Assembly: GCF_000975035.1 (NCBI RefSeq)
Contig: NZ_BBRA01000001.1
Span: 806,001-870,000, forward strand
Direction of reading: 5' to 3'
Source of the DNA: Demequina flava
GTDB lineage: Bacteria > Actinomycetota > Actinomycetes > Actinomycetales > Demequinaceae
Length of the DNA stretch: 64,000 nucleotides
The notes below the pieces were generated by a model, which saw only the letters and a program-made list of their open reading frames with translations, was not told the origin of the DNA and searched no databases. This document shows positions 1-7,831 of this stretch, piece after piece. Position 1 is the first letter of the stretch. Every line of letters begins with the position of its first letter. A program made the translations under genes and the position numbers.

Positions 1-32
1 ACGCACCCCGAGCATCGGCCCTCTCCCAGGCA

Positions 33-464
33 CTACTCGCAGTCGACGACCGCCTGGGCCTTGCCCAGAACCTTGGCGCCGTCGAACTCGACGGTCAGGT
101 CAACGCGCGCGGTACGGCGTTCCTCGTCGAGCGCGCCAATCTTGGCGCTGATCGCGACGACGGCCTCGCCGGGGTTCGGAACGGGAATGGGGCGCGTGAA
201 ACGCACCTGGTAATCCGACACATTGCCGGCGCCTGCCCACTCCTCAACAACAGACGCACCCACACCCATGGTGAGCATGCCGTGCGCGATGACGCCGGGA
301 AGCCCGACCTCTTCGGCGATGACGTCGTTGTAGTGAATCGGGTTGAAGTCGCCCGACGCGCCTGCGTAGCGCACGAGGGTGTCGCGGGTGATGATGGCCT
401 CGCGCTCAGCGACGACCTGCCCCACCTCGAGGCCGGCGAAGCTAGGACTCGTTGACTCGGTCAT
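33..464 (-). CDS. MaoC-family dehydratase (HadB-like hot-dog fold)
   Basis: 143 residues, matching the length of mycobacterial HadB. The hydratase motif is clear at residues 31-63: YAGASGDFNPIHYND with the catalytic Asp and His, followed by a GVIAHGMLT segment. This supports a hydratase/dehydratase acting on 3-hydroxyacyl or enoyl thioesters. It overlaps the upstream dehydratase by 4 nt (ATGA at 461-464), so the two are translationally coupled and probably form a heterodimer like HadAB. In mycobacteria the had genes follow rpmG and tRNA-Thr/Met; here the same neighbours lie upstream with a permease in between. Mycolic acid synthesis cannot be inferred; a general fatty-acid or polyketide dehydratase role is equally possible. 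Confidence 0.85.
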   Translation of the reverse strand: MTESTSPSFAGLEVGQVVAEREAIITRDTLVRYAGASGDFNPIHYNDVIAEEVGLPGVIAHGMLTMGVGASVVEEWAGAGNVSDYQVRFTRPIPVPNPGEAVVAISAKIGALDEERRTARVDLTVEFDGAKVLGKAQAVVDCE

Positions 465-907
465 GCGACCTCCCTCACAGCCAGGGTCGAGGTGACGGTG
501 GATACGGGGGCGCCGTCGACATCGGTCAGTTCCGCGCGGGTGGTCACCATGGAGATGCCCGCGCGCTGCTTGATGGAGTCGATGTGCACGGTCGTGTAGA
601 TCACGTCGCCGGCCACGAGTGGGCGCACATGCGTGAAGCGCTCCTCCCCGTGGACCACCATCGAGAAGTCGACGCCGACCTCGGGGTCCGTGACCACATG
701 GAACTCGGACTTCTGGGCGATGATCACGGCGAACGTCGTGGGCGCGACCAGGTCCTCGTAGCCTTCCGCCTGCGCAACCGCGACATCGCGGTGCGCGCCG
801 GAGTAGGCGTCGACGGCGTCGGCGAACTCGCGGATCTTCACGCGAGTCACCTCGTAGGGCTCAAAGGGGCCGTACGAGCGGCCCACTGCATCTGCGTTTA
901 CTGGCAC
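461..907 (-). CDS. MaoC N-terminal-type dehydratase (HadA/HadC-like)
   Basis: 148 residues with the MaoC_dehydrat_N / FAS1-DH pattern: a hot-dog helix region around residues 45-70 (YEDLVAPTTFAVIIAQKSE) and a VVHGEERFTHVRPLVAGDV segment. It lacks the catalytic Asp/His signature found in its downstream partner, as expected for the substrate-binding subunit of HadAB-type heterodimers. The start is GTG at 907. A TAGGCT -10 hexamer at 914-919 lies exactly 6 nt upstream and there is no Shine-Dalgarno sequence, so the mRNA is predicted to be leaderless. It heads the two-gene dehydratase operon. Confidence 0.82.
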   Translation of the reverse strand: MPVNADAVGRSYGPFEPYEVTRVKIREFADAVDAYSGAHRDVAVAQAEGYEDLVAPTTFAVIIAQKSEFHVVTDPEVGVDFSMVVHGEERFTHVRPLVAGDVIYTTVHIDSIKQRAGISMVTTRAELTDVDGAPVSTVTSTLAVREVA

Positions 908-982
908 ACCATCAGCCTAGCGAACCGGTCGCGACCACCGGCGGGCGGGGCGCGCTCCGCGGGAGGCCGGCCGTCGTTTCGT

Positions 983-1006
983 TCATTCTTGGATTTCCGA
1001 GAATGA
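983..1006. promoter_or_regulatory. Palindrome between divergent genes (operator or small hairpin)
   Basis: TCATTCTTGG and CCGAGAATGA form a 10-bp dyad (one G-T pair as RNA) around the tetranucleotide ATTT. It stands out as A+T-rich in a G+C-rich intergenic stretch between the dehydratase start (907) and the small membrane ORF (1076). It has no T-tract and is not at a gene end, so an operator is more likely than a terminator. It matches no regulator box I recognise. Confidence 0.35.
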
Positions 1007-1075
1007 GAAATGCGAGGCCAAGGCCCCTGCGCGATTGCCGTTGCGGCATACGCGTCCCTGCGGTGGACTGGGGAG

Positions 1076-1327
1076 ATGATTCCGACAGTGCTCATCATCG
1101 GCCTCATCGTGGGTATCGCACCAGCGCGGTCTCTGCGCGCGAAGGCCATAGGCGCAGCAGTCCTCGCGACCGCGTGGGCCCTGCTCATCACCTTCACGCT
1201 CGACGGCGGGCTAGCGACCGTCGGCGTCGCGTGGCTCGTCGCGGCCGTCAATGCAGCCCTGGGTATTGCCGTGGGCGCAGGCTTGTGGGCACTCATCGTC
1301 CGGGTCCGTCAGCCGGCGTCCGCCTGA
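1076..1327 (+). CDS. Small hypothetical membrane protein
   Basis: 83 residues from ATG 1076, preceded closely by GGGGAG. The product is hydrophobic, with likely membrane segments at about 2-16, 23-40 and 48-72 and a short basic C-terminus (RVRQPASA). I recognise no family. It is convergent with the purine permease and ends just before the long hairpin at 1348-1399. An in-frame upstream start at 1010 is possible but has no ribosome-binding site. Coding status is moderately supported by composition and the following terminator. Confidence 0.4.
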   Translation: MIPTVLIIGLIVGIAPARSLRAKAIGAAVLATAWALLITFTLDGGLATVGVAWLVAAVNAALGIAVGAGLWALIVRVRQPASA

Positions 1328-1347
1328 CCGGCCCCACAGACACACAC

Positions 1348-1399
1348 GGGCCGATGCTCGGGCTGGCTTCCGTACGTAAGCCAGCCCGAGCATCGGCCC
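1348..1399. terminator. Bidirectional terminator formed by an inverted pair of the 9-mer
   Basis: GGGCCGATGCTCGGGCTGGC (from 1348) and its near-perfect complement (to 1399) give a stem of about 23 bp around a 6-nt loop centred at about 1374. The arms contain the two copies of GGCCGATGC at 1349 and 1390. It sits between convergent genes: the small membrane ORF and the permease. There is no U-tract, as is usual for actinobacterial intrinsic terminators. Confidence 0.75.
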
Positions 1400-1409
1400 T
1401 AGGTCTGTT

Positions 1410-2870
1410 TTACGACAGCGCGGAGAGGATGGGTCCCAGCGCGAAGTAGAGGACGAACGCGCCGGCCGCGCCCCACATCAGCGGGTGAACCTTGCGGGCG
1501 CCGCCGGTGAAGACCTGGAGGACGACGTAGGAGATGAAGCCGACGCCGATTCCTGCGGAGATCGAGTAGCCGAACGGCATGATGATGAAGGTCAGGAAGG
1601 CCGGGATGGCGATCCGGTAGTCCTTCCAGTCGATCCCGGCGACCTGGGCGACCATCAGGAATCCGACCACGACGAGGACGGGCGTTGCGGCCTCGAACGG
1701 CACGAGCGCGTACAGCGGCGTGAGGAAAGTCGACAGCAGGAAGGCGATGCCGGTCACGACGGAGGCGAGACCGGTGCGCGCTCCATCACCCACACCGGCG
1801 GCGGACTCGATGTACGAGGTGTTCGAGCTGACCGAACCCAGACCACCGGCGGCGGCGCCGACCGAGTCGACGAGCAGGATCTGCTGGGTGCGCGGCGGGT
1901 TGCCGTCCTTGTCGTTGAGGCCCGCCTCGGAGCCCACGGCCGTCATGGTGCCCATCGTGTCGAAGAAGTCGGTGATCAGCAGCGAGAAGATCATCAGCAG
2001 CGCGGTCAGAACGGGCAGCGAGGTGAAGCCGCCGAACAGGTCGACCTGGCCCACGAGGGAGAAGTCTGGGGCGGAGACCACGGAGTCGGGGATGGCGGGA
2101 ACAACGAGGGCCCAGCCGTCGGGGTTGTCGGCACTCTTGGCGCCCAGGCCGGCCACGGCCTCGACAATGACCGCGATCACGGTGGCGGCAATGATCGACA
2201 GCAACAGCGCGCCGCGGACCTTTTTAGCCATCAGCACGATCGCGATGAACAGGCCAATAACGAACACGACCATGGGCCAGGTGGAGATGTATCCGCCGTT
2301 GCCGAACTGGGTGGGGGTGCCTGCGCCGGTGGTGACGATGCCTGCGTCGTAGAGACCGATGAAGGCGAGGAAGAGGCCAATGCCGACGGCGATCGCCTGC
2401 TTGAGGAACGTCGGGACGGCGGCAAAGACCGCCTTGCGGAAGTTCGTCAGCACCAAGATGAAGATGATGATGCCCTCGATGACCACGAAGCCCATGGCCT
2501 CCGGCCACGACATCCCTTCGCGCGAGGCGATCGAGTAGGCGAGGAAGGCGTTGATGCCCAGGCCAGCAGCCATGGCGAGCGGGAAGCGCGCCCACACGCC
2601 CATCAGGATGGACAACAAGCCCGCGACGAGCGCGGTGGCTGCGGCGACAAGCGCGAGGTTGGGCTCGGAGCCGCCTCCCAGGAAGTTGCCCTCACCGTCG
2701 GCGACTGTGCCGATGATGAGCGGGTTGAGGACCACGATGTAGGCCATCGTGAAGAAGGTGGTCAGACCTCCCCGAATCTCCTGCCCGAAGGATGACCCCC
2801 GGGCGGTGACGTCGAAGTAGGTGTCGATCTTCCCGGCGAAGCCGGTGCGCTCAGTGGCGGGCGCGGACAT
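1410..2870 (-). CDS. NCS2-family purine (hypoxanthine/guanine/adenine) permease, AzgA-like
   Basis: 486 residues with about 12-14 membrane segments. The N-terminal GLTTFFTMAYIVVLNP signature, the GINAFLAYS segment and the TDFFDTMGTMTAVGSEAGL and SNTSYIESAAGV blocks are those of the AzgA/PbuG branch rather than the UraA or XanP branches. It should import a purine base by proton symport across the cytoplasmic membrane. The start codon ATG at 2870 has GAGGAGC upstream. I looked for a purine riboswitch in the upstream 210 bp and saw none. It ends at the hairpin at 1348-1399. Exact substrate is not determinable here. Confidence 0.9.
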   Translation of the reverse strand: MSAPATERTGFAGKIDTYFDVTARGSSFGQEIRGGLTTFFTMAYIVVLNPLIIGTVADGEGNFLGGGSEPNLALVAAATALVAGLLSILMGVWARFPLAMAAGLGINAFLAYSIASREGMSWPEAMGFVVIEGIIIFILVLTNFRKAVFAAVPTFLKQAIAVGIGLFLAFIGLYDAGIVTTGAGTPTQFGNGGYISTWPMVVFVIGLFIAIVLMAKKVRGALLLSIIAATVIAVIVEAVAGLGAKSADNPDGWALVVPAIPDSVVSAPDFSLVGQVDLFGGFTSLPVLTALLMIFSLLITDFFDTMGTMTAVGSEAGLNDKDGNPPRTQQILLVDSVGAAAGGLGSVSSNTSYIESAAGVGDGARTGLASVVTGIAFLLSTFLTPLYALVPFEAATPVLVVVGFLMVAQVAGIDWKDYRIAIPAFLTFIIMPFGYSISAGIGVGFISYVVLQVFTGGARKVHPLMWGAAGAFVLYFALGPILSALS

Positions 2871-3031
2871 AAGTGCTCCTCAGTAACTTGATGGGTGCTG
2901 AGTTCCCAACGGTGATGGCCATCTGGTGCGCTCGGCGAAGCCTGACTGCGTGCTTGTGCAGCACGCGCGCGGCTGAGCGCGGTCACAGCCTACTGGTGAG
3001 AAAGGCACGCCCTGGCCACGCCCTCCAGACG

Positions 3032-3069
3032 CACGAAGGCCCGGCACCTTGCGGTACCGGGCCTTCGTG
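3032..3069 (-). terminator. Terminator after rpmG
   Basis: CACGAAGGCCCGG (3032-3044) pairs perfectly with CCGGGCCTTCGTG (3057-3069) around a 12-nt loop, 13 nt downstream of the rpmG stop codon on the minus strand. No U-tract is present. It separates the tRNA/rpmG unit from the permease. Confidence 0.75.
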
Positions 3070-3082
3070 GAAAAGGTTGTGC

Positions 3083-3247
3083 TTAGCGCGTCTCGCGGTG
3101 CGCGGTGTGCTTGCCGCACTTCCGGCAGAACTTGGAGAGTTCCACGCGGTCGGGGTTGTTGCGACGGTTCTTGCGCGTGATGTAGTTGCGGTCCTTGCAC
3201 TCGGTGCATGCCAGCGTGATCTTCGGGCGAACGTCGTTCTTTGCCAT
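3083..3247 (-). CDS. rpmG: 50S ribosomal protein L33
   Basis: A 54-residue basic protein beginning [20 protein letters not shown] and ending HTAHRETR. CxxC pairs at residues 14/17 and 41/44 make it the zinc-binding (C+) form of L33, part of the large ribosomal subunit. The context, tRNA-Thr and tRNA-Met immediately upstream on the same strand, is the standard actinobacterial arrangement. GGGAGAG lies upstream of the ATG. A C- paralogue under zinc control is common in actinobacteria but is not in this window. Confidence 0.96.
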   Translation of the reverse strand: MAKNDVRPKITLACTECKDRNYITRKNRRNNPDRVELSKFCRKCGKHTAHRETR

Positions 3248-3314
3248 GGGTCTCTCCCAGCCTTGTGATGACGCGCTCTTGCGAAGCGCGGTCGCAGATT
3301 GAACACCTGCGTCG

Positions 3315-3388
3315 TAGCGAGGGCGGGACTTGAACCCGCGACCCCACGATTATGAGTCGTGTGCTCTAACCAACTGAGCTACCCCGCC
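3315..3388 (-). tRNA. tRNA-Met (CAT)
   Basis: On the minus strand GGCGGGG opens a 7-bp acceptor stem, with a D-arm (AGCTCAGTTGGTTAGAGC), an anticodon loop CTCATAA giving anticodon CAT, and a T-loop TTCAAGT. The first acceptor pair is G-U and the 3' CCA is not encoded. The fully paired acceptor stem suggests the elongator rather than the initiator tRNA. Confidence 0.95.
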
Positions 3389-3441
3389 GCGAGAATGGGA
3401 CAGCCGCCGCGTCTCTGGCGAGATGCGACGGCACCCATTCT

Positions 3442-3517
3442 TGGAGCCCCGACAGGGAATCGAACCCTGGACCTTTTCCTTACCATGGAAACGCTCTACC
3501 GACTGAGCTATCGGGGC
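3442..3517 (-). tRNA. tRNA-Thr (GGT)
   Basis: On the minus strand the acceptor stem GCCCCGA pairs with TCGGGGC, the anticodon loop ATGGTAA gives anticodon GGT, the T-loop is TTCGATT, and CCA is encoded at the 3' end. It is the first element of the tRNA-Thr/tRNA-Met/rpmG unit. Confidence 0.95.
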
Positions 3518-3635
3518 CAGCCGGACTAGGGTACACGGACTTGAGCCCGGAAGTGAAATCGGCGGCTGGGGTGCCTGGAAGCGCATCGGCGCGCGACCCC
3601 TCCACTGTGTCACACAGCCCCTCTAGGGTGACAAC

Positions 3636-4922
3636 GTGACCTCAGACTTGAGCGCGGCAGAGGCTCGCCGCATCTTCCTTCACGCCCAGGACCTGGGCCG
3701 CGCAAGACCACGCAAGACACCGCGCCCCCGCGACATTGAGGCCTACCTGGAGCGTCAGGGGGTTTTGCAGCTCGACACGGTCAACGTGCTCGCCCGCGCC
3801 CACTACATGCCGCTGTACTCGCGCTTGGGGCCCTACGACACCGCCATGGCCGACCACACTCTCTGGGGGCATGAAGCAGGCCACGCCGCGGAGGCCTTCG
3901 AGCACTGGGGCCACGAGGCATCCGTGATGCCGCGCACCTTGGTGCCGCTGATGCACCACCGCATGGTCTCGCCGTCGTCGTGGCAGGCACGCACGCGAGA
4001 AAAACTGGAGGCCGAGCGGCCGGGCCTCATCGCCGCCGTCCAAGAGGCGGTCGAGTCAGAAGGTCCCGTCACCGCGGGCGCTTTGGACCACCTCGCACCG
4101 CGGGAGCGACCCAAGGGACAGTGGTGGGATGCCAGCCACGTGAAGGTGGCGCTCGAATACCTCTTCATCACCGGGCGTGTGGCCGCTTCGCGAGGGCGTC
4201 ACTTTGCACGGACCTATGACTCGACGCAACGGGCGTGGGGCCTGCCGCCATCGGACCAGGGCGATTGGGGGCAGCCTGCGCGCGAAGCGCACCAAGCGCT
4301 GTTCGATCACGCGCTCACCGCGTCCGGCATCGGCACTGTCAAGGACCTGTGCGATCACTTCCGGTTGCCGTTCCAGGCAGGCGCGCGTAGCCCCGATGTC
4401 GCGGGCGGCATGGCGTGGGCGACCTCCGCGGTCGAGCGGGGGCTCGCGCAGTGGGTGACGGTAGAGGGCTGGGAAGAACCCACCTTGCTGAGGGCCGATG
4501 CCGAGGTTCCCTCCCGCATGACCGGCGCCACCTTGCTCAGCCCCTTTGATCCGGTGTGCTGGTTCCGACCGCGCCTGAAGCGCATGTTCGGTATGGACTA
4601 CCGGATCGAGATCTACACCCCTGCCCACAAGCGCCAGTACGGGTACTACTGCCTGCCGCTGCTCATCGGCGATCAACTCGTGGGACGGTTCGATCTCAAG
4701 GCGGATCGCAAAGCAGGGACCCTCTTAGTGCAGGCAGCATGGTCGGAGCCGACCCCCGCACCCGGTGCCCGGCGAATCTCAGCCGCGACGACGGCGAATG
4801 TCGCGTCGCGGGAATTCCTCACCGTGGCGCGATGGTTAGGACTGCAGTCAGTGCGCTCGGGCCCCCGCGGCAACTTAGCTCCGTCGCTAGTACCGGCCAT
4901 CGTGAACGCCGCGCGCGACTGA
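3636..4922 (+). CDS. AlkX/YcaQ-type DNA glycosylase (winged-helix, HTH_42)
   Basis: 428 residues of the YcaQ/AlkZ (COG3214) family, which unhooks alkylated bases and interstrand crosslinks. Residues 45-47 are Gln-Leu-Asp within GVLQLDTVNVLARAHYMPLYSRLG, the QxD catalytic motif of the YcaQ (AlkX) subgroup, rather than the QxQ of AlkZ. The C-terminal half carries the family blocks LLSPFDPVCWFRPRLKRMFG and YYCLPLLIGDQLVGRFDLKADR. The start is GTG 3636; a TAGGGT -10 box at 3624-3629 lies 6 nt upstream, so the mRNA is predicted leaderless. It stands alone. A copy of the 9-mer at 4493 encodes an Ala-Asp-Ala. Confidence 0.85.
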   Translation: MTSDLSAAEARRIFLHAQDLGRARPRKTPRPRDIEAYLERQGVLQLDTVNVLARAHYMPLYSRLGPYDTAMADHTLWGHEAGHAAEAFEHWGHEASVMPRTLVPLMHHRMVSPSSWQARTREKLEAERPGLIAAVQEAVESEGPVTAGALDHLAPRERPKGQWWDASHVKVALEYLFITGRVAASRGRHFARTYDSTQRAWGLPPSDQGDWGQPAREAHQALFDHALTASGIGTVKDLCDHFRLPFQAGARSPDVAGGMAWATSAVERGLAQWVTVEGWEEPTLLRADAEVPSRMTGATLLSPFDPVCWFRPRLKRMFGMDYRIEIYTPAHKRQYGYYCLPLLIGDQLVGRFDLKADRKAGTLLVQAAWSEPTPAPGARRISAATTANVASREFLTVARWLGLQSVRSGPRGNLAPSLVPAIVNAARD

Positions 4923-5001
4923 GACGAAGCCGCGTTATGGTGAGCAAAGTGGCAATCGCGGCGAGGTCCGTCGCTACAGTCGGGAAAGCGAGAACTTCAC
5001 C

Positions 5002-6483
5002 TTGAGTACACCAGCAACGGCCGCGACGCCGTCGTCTCGGCTCAATCGTCGAGTAGTCGCCATCAGTATTGGAGCCGCGCTTGGCGGGTTCCTCTTCGGC
5101 TTCGACTCCTCCGTGATCAACGGCGCCGTCGACTCGATTCAGGGGGAGTACGAACTCTCCGACGCGTTCACCGGGTTCGCGGTCGCATCAACACTGTTGG
5201 GGTGCGCCGTTGGCGCCTGGTTCGCGGGCACAGTCGCCAACCGGCATGGCCGAATCCGAGTCATGGTGCTGGCATCGATCCTGTTCCTCGCGTCGGCACT
5301 GGGATCGGGCCTGGCCTTCGGGATCTGGGACCTCGTCCTGTGGCGCGTGCTTGGCGGCCTCGCGGTCGGAGCAGCTTCCGTCATCGCGCCCGCGTACATT
5401 GCCGAGGTGTCGCCGTCAAAGTTCCGCGGCCGGCTCGGCTCCCTCCAGCAACTTGCGATCGTCACAGGAATCTTCACCGCACTGTTGACCGGGCAGCTCT
5501 TCGCGGGCGCCGCCGGTGGAGCGTCCGAGGAGCTCTGGCTTGGCCTAGAAGCCTGGCGCTGGATGTTTATGGCCGAAGCGGTACCAGCCCTCGTATACGG
5601 GCTCGCAGCGTTGCGGCTCCCCGAGTCGCCGCGCTACCTCGTGGGTCGCGGCAAAGACACCGAGGCCGCAGAGGTCCTCAGGCTGTTCTCCGGCGTACAA
5701 GACGTGGACCACAAGATCGACGACATCAAGCAGTCGCTCCACCTCGAAGAAAAGCAAAGCTTGCGCGACCTTCGGGGCAAGGCCCTGGGGCTCAAGCCCA
5801 TCGTGTGGACCGGAATCTTGCTGTCGGTGTTCCAGCAGTTTGTCGGTATCAACGTCATCTTCTACTACTCCACCACACTGTGGCAGTCCGTCGGGTTCGA
5901 CGAGAGTCAGGCTTTCCTCACGTCGACTATCACGTCGGTCACAAACATCGTCGTCACGATCGTCGCGATCCTGCTGGTCGATCGGATCGGGCGCCGACTC
6001 ATGTTGCTCATCGGTTCGGCCGGCATGACTCTGTCCTTGGGCCTGATGGCAATCGCCTTCTCCCAAGCAATCACCAATGACGCAGGAGAAGTCACAGACT
6101 TCGTGGGCGCGTGGGGCACGGTGGCCGTCGTGGGCGCGAACGCCTTCGTCGTCTTCTTCGGCGCAACCTGGGGGCCAGTCGTGTGGGTTCTGCTGGGTGA
6201 GATGTTCCCCAACCGCATCCGCGCCTCCGCACTGGCCGTCGCAGCCGCGGCGCAGTGGCTTGCAAACTGGGCTATCACGGTTTCGTTCCCTCAGATGGCC
6301 TCGATCGGCTTGACCTTCGCGTACGGCTTCTACGCCTCGATGGCTCTGCTGTCGCTGGTCTTTGTATTCTTCCGAGTCCCTGAGACCAAGGGCATGGAGC
6401 TTGAGGAAATGAGCTCCGACGTGAAGGTGAAGCGCGGCAAGTTCGTCGAGATCAAGGGCGGCGAGACTAAGATCGTCGACTAG
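5002..6483 (+). CDS. MFS sugar porter (sugar:proton symporter)
   Basis: 493 residues, 12 predicted membrane helices, Sugar_tr family. Family marks are GGFLFGFDSSVINGA in helix 1, NRHGRIRV (loop 2-3), PESPRYLVGRG after helix 6, DRIGRRLML (loop 8-9) and PETKGMELEEM at the C-terminus. It should import a hexose or pentose with protons; the substrate is not predictable. The best start is TTG 5002; no other in-frame start has a better context, and only a weak AAGCGAG precedes it. Two hairpins follow the stop codon. Confidence 0.88.
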   Translation: MSTPATAATPSSRLNRRVVAISIGAALGGFLFGFDSSVINGAVDSIQGEYELSDAFTGFAVASTLLGCAVGAWFAGTVANRHGRIRVMVLASILFLASALGSGLAFGIWDLVLWRVLGGLAVGAASVIAPAYIAEVSPSKFRGRLGSLQQLAIVTGIFTALLTGQLFAGAAGGASEELWLGLEAWRWMFMAEAVPALVYGLAALRLPESPRYLVGRGKDTEAAEVLRLFSGVQDVDHKIDDIKQSLHLEEKQSLRDLRGKALGLKPIVWTGILLSVFQQFVGINVIFYYSTTLWQSVGFDESQAFLTSTITSVTNIVVTIVAILLVDRIGRRLMLLIGSAGMTLSLGLMAIAFSQAITNDAGEVTDFVGAWGTVAVVGANAFVVFFGATWGPVVWVLLGEMFPNRIRASALAVAAAAQWLANWAITVSFPQMASIGLTFAYGFYASMALLSLVFVFFRVPETKGMELEEMSSDVKVKRGKFVEIKGGETKIVD

Positions 6484-6492
6484 TCGTCCTTT

Positions 6493-6560
6493 GCGCCGCT
6501 CGCGGCGCCTCACGTGACATCGAAGCCCGCTGGCCCGGAAGTCCCGGTCAGCGGGCTTCG
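6493..6560 (+). terminator. Double-hairpin terminator after the sugar porter
   Basis: The first hairpin is GCGCCG/CGGCGC at 6493-6508. The second has a perfect 12-bp outer stem, CGAAGCCCGCTG (6521-6532) with CAGCGGGCTTCG (6549-6560), and an inner CCCGG pair. The second stem ends directly at 6560, which argues against a start at GTG 6561 for the next gene. Confidence 0.7.
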
Positions 6561-6581
6561 GTGCGCCATAGGGTCGGCCAC

Positions 6582-7688
6582 GTGACTTGGTTCTACGACC
6601 CACGGGCAAGCTACGAGCACAACCTTGCGCACGGGCCCTTTGGCGAGTTCGCCGAGCGACCCCGGCCTGCGAGCCGCCCGGACGTCCAACGAATGACGCC
6701 ACCGAGCCTGACCTTCCTCGGCCAGCCCGTGCATCGGCCCTTCGGAATCCCAGCCGGCCCCCTGGTCAACGCGAGGTTCTGCGCGGCCGCCTTCAGCCAC
6801 GGCTTCGACCTCGCCGTCTACAAGACCGTCCGCACCCGCGCCCACGACGCACATCCGTTCCCGAACACGCTCGCCGTGCATGTCGACGGCGACCTGTCGC
6901 CCGCACGCGGCGCGACCCTTCTCGCCGACGACGACCTCGACAGCGCCACAAGCATCTCCAACTCATTCGGCGTCCCGTCGCGCGATCCCGATGACTGGCA
7001 GCCCGACATGGCACGCGCCGTGGCTGCGGCGAGCGACGGCCAGGCGCTCATTGGCTCGTTCCAGGGCACGCGGCCAGAGTGGCACCGGCGCGACAGTGAA
7101 GCCGCCTACATCGCGGACCACGTCACGGCTGCCCGTCTCACTGCGGCGACGGGCGCACCCATCCTGGAGATGAACCTGTCGTGCCCCAACGAGGGCACCG
7201 GCGAACTGCTGTGCTTCGACACCGCGCTCGTCACGCGCATCTGCGTAGCGGTCAAGGATGAGGTTGGCGACACCCCGCTGGTCCTCAAGCTCGCGCACTT
7301 CGCTACAGACGCGCAGCTCCATGCGTTACTGCGCGCGACCTCCGACATTGTCGAGGGCTATGCGGCGATCAACACGATTCCGGCGACGCTTGTGGACCGG
7401 ACGGGACGGCAGGCACTATCGGGGCACGGCCGCGAACGCGCGGGCGTGTGCGGGGCGAGCATTCGGTGGGCTGGCCTGGACATGGTCGTGCGGCTTGCCC
7501 GGTGGAGGGCCGATGCCGGCGCTGACTTCGCGATCGTTGGCGTCGGTGGAGTCATGGGGGCCGATGACGCGGTGCGGTACGCCACGGAGGGTGCCAATGC
7601 GGTGATGAGCGCGACCGGAGCGATGATCAATCCGGGCCTGGGGCAGGACGTGCGCGGCGTGTCGTGGCCGATTTCTCACGGCGTCTGA
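6582..7688 (+). CDS. Dihydroorotate-dehydrogenase-like flavoprotein
   Basis: 368 residues with an FMN-binding TIM barrel. Family marks are FGIPAGPLVNARF, YKTVRTRAHDAHPFPN, EMNLSCPNEGTGELL (the active-site Ser/Cys loop region) and a C-terminal IVGVGGVMGADDAVRYATEGA phosphate-binding segment. DHOD-family enzymes oxidise dihydroorotate in pyrimidine synthesis, but no pyr genes are nearby and the family also contains other oxidoreductases. GTG 6582 is chosen because TAGGGT at 6569-6574 lies 7 nt upstream (leaderless); GTG 6561 would sit against a terminator stem. Substrate uncertain. Confidence 0.75.
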   Translation: MTWFYDPRASYEHNLAHGPFGEFAERPRPASRPDVQRMTPPSLTFLGQPVHRPFGIPAGPLVNARFCAAAFSHGFDLAVYKTVRTRAHDAHPFPNTLAVHVDGDLSPARGATLLADDDLDSATSISNSFGVPSRDPDDWQPDMARAVAAASDGQALIGSFQGTRPEWHRRDSEAAYIADHVTAARLTAATGAPILEMNLSCPNEGTGELLCFDTALVTRICVAVKDEVGDTPLVLKLAHFATDAQLHALLRATSDIVEGYAAINTIPATLVDRTGRQALSGHGRERAGVCGASIRWAGLDMVVRLARWRADAGADFAIVGVGGVMGADDAVRYATEGANAVMSATGAMINPGLGQDVRGVSWPISHGV

Positions 7689-7723
7689 GCGCACCCGGGA
7701 CCTTGGGCCCAGGCCACCATTCC

Positions 7724-7769
7724 AACCAGATCTAGTGTCAGTTCCACGACATGGCACTAGATGTTGTGG
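7724..7769 (+). promoter_or_regulatory. Two NrdR-box-like sites upstream of nrdD
   Basis: AACCAGATCTAGTGTC (7724-7739) and GCACTAGATGTTGTGG (7754-7769, matching the first when read on the other strand) are 16-bp imperfect palindromes with a start-to-start distance of 30 bp, about three helical turns. This is the arrangement of paired NrdR operators that repress ribonucleotide reductase genes. nrdR itself is not in the window. Confidence 0.65.
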
Positions 7770-7831
7770 TTCACCGTGGTGATCCGCCAGGACAGTGCCT
7801 AAAGCGCACGCGTCACCACTGGAGGGGACCC

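Noticed and set aside
1485-2795. 436-codon open frame on the strand opposite the purine permease
   Set aside because: Its product is a run of Asp, Glu, His, Arg and Gly typical of the antisense of a membrane-protein gene in G+C-rich DNA. The permease on the other strand has full family motifs.
2871-3082. Purine riboswitch upstream of the AzgA-like permease
   Set aside because: I looked for the conserved three-way junction core and kissing-loop arms and could not find them; the region holds only the rpmG terminator and a ribosome-binding site.
6561-6581. Upstream GTG start for the dihydroorotate-dehydrogenase-like gene
   Set aside because: It begins directly at the end of a 12-bp terminator stem, while GTG 6582 has a -10 box at leaderless spacing.
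5545-6702. 385-codon frame antisense to the sugar porter
   Set aside because: Product rich in Arg, Asp, His and Gln with no motif; the plus-strand gene is a clear sugar porter.
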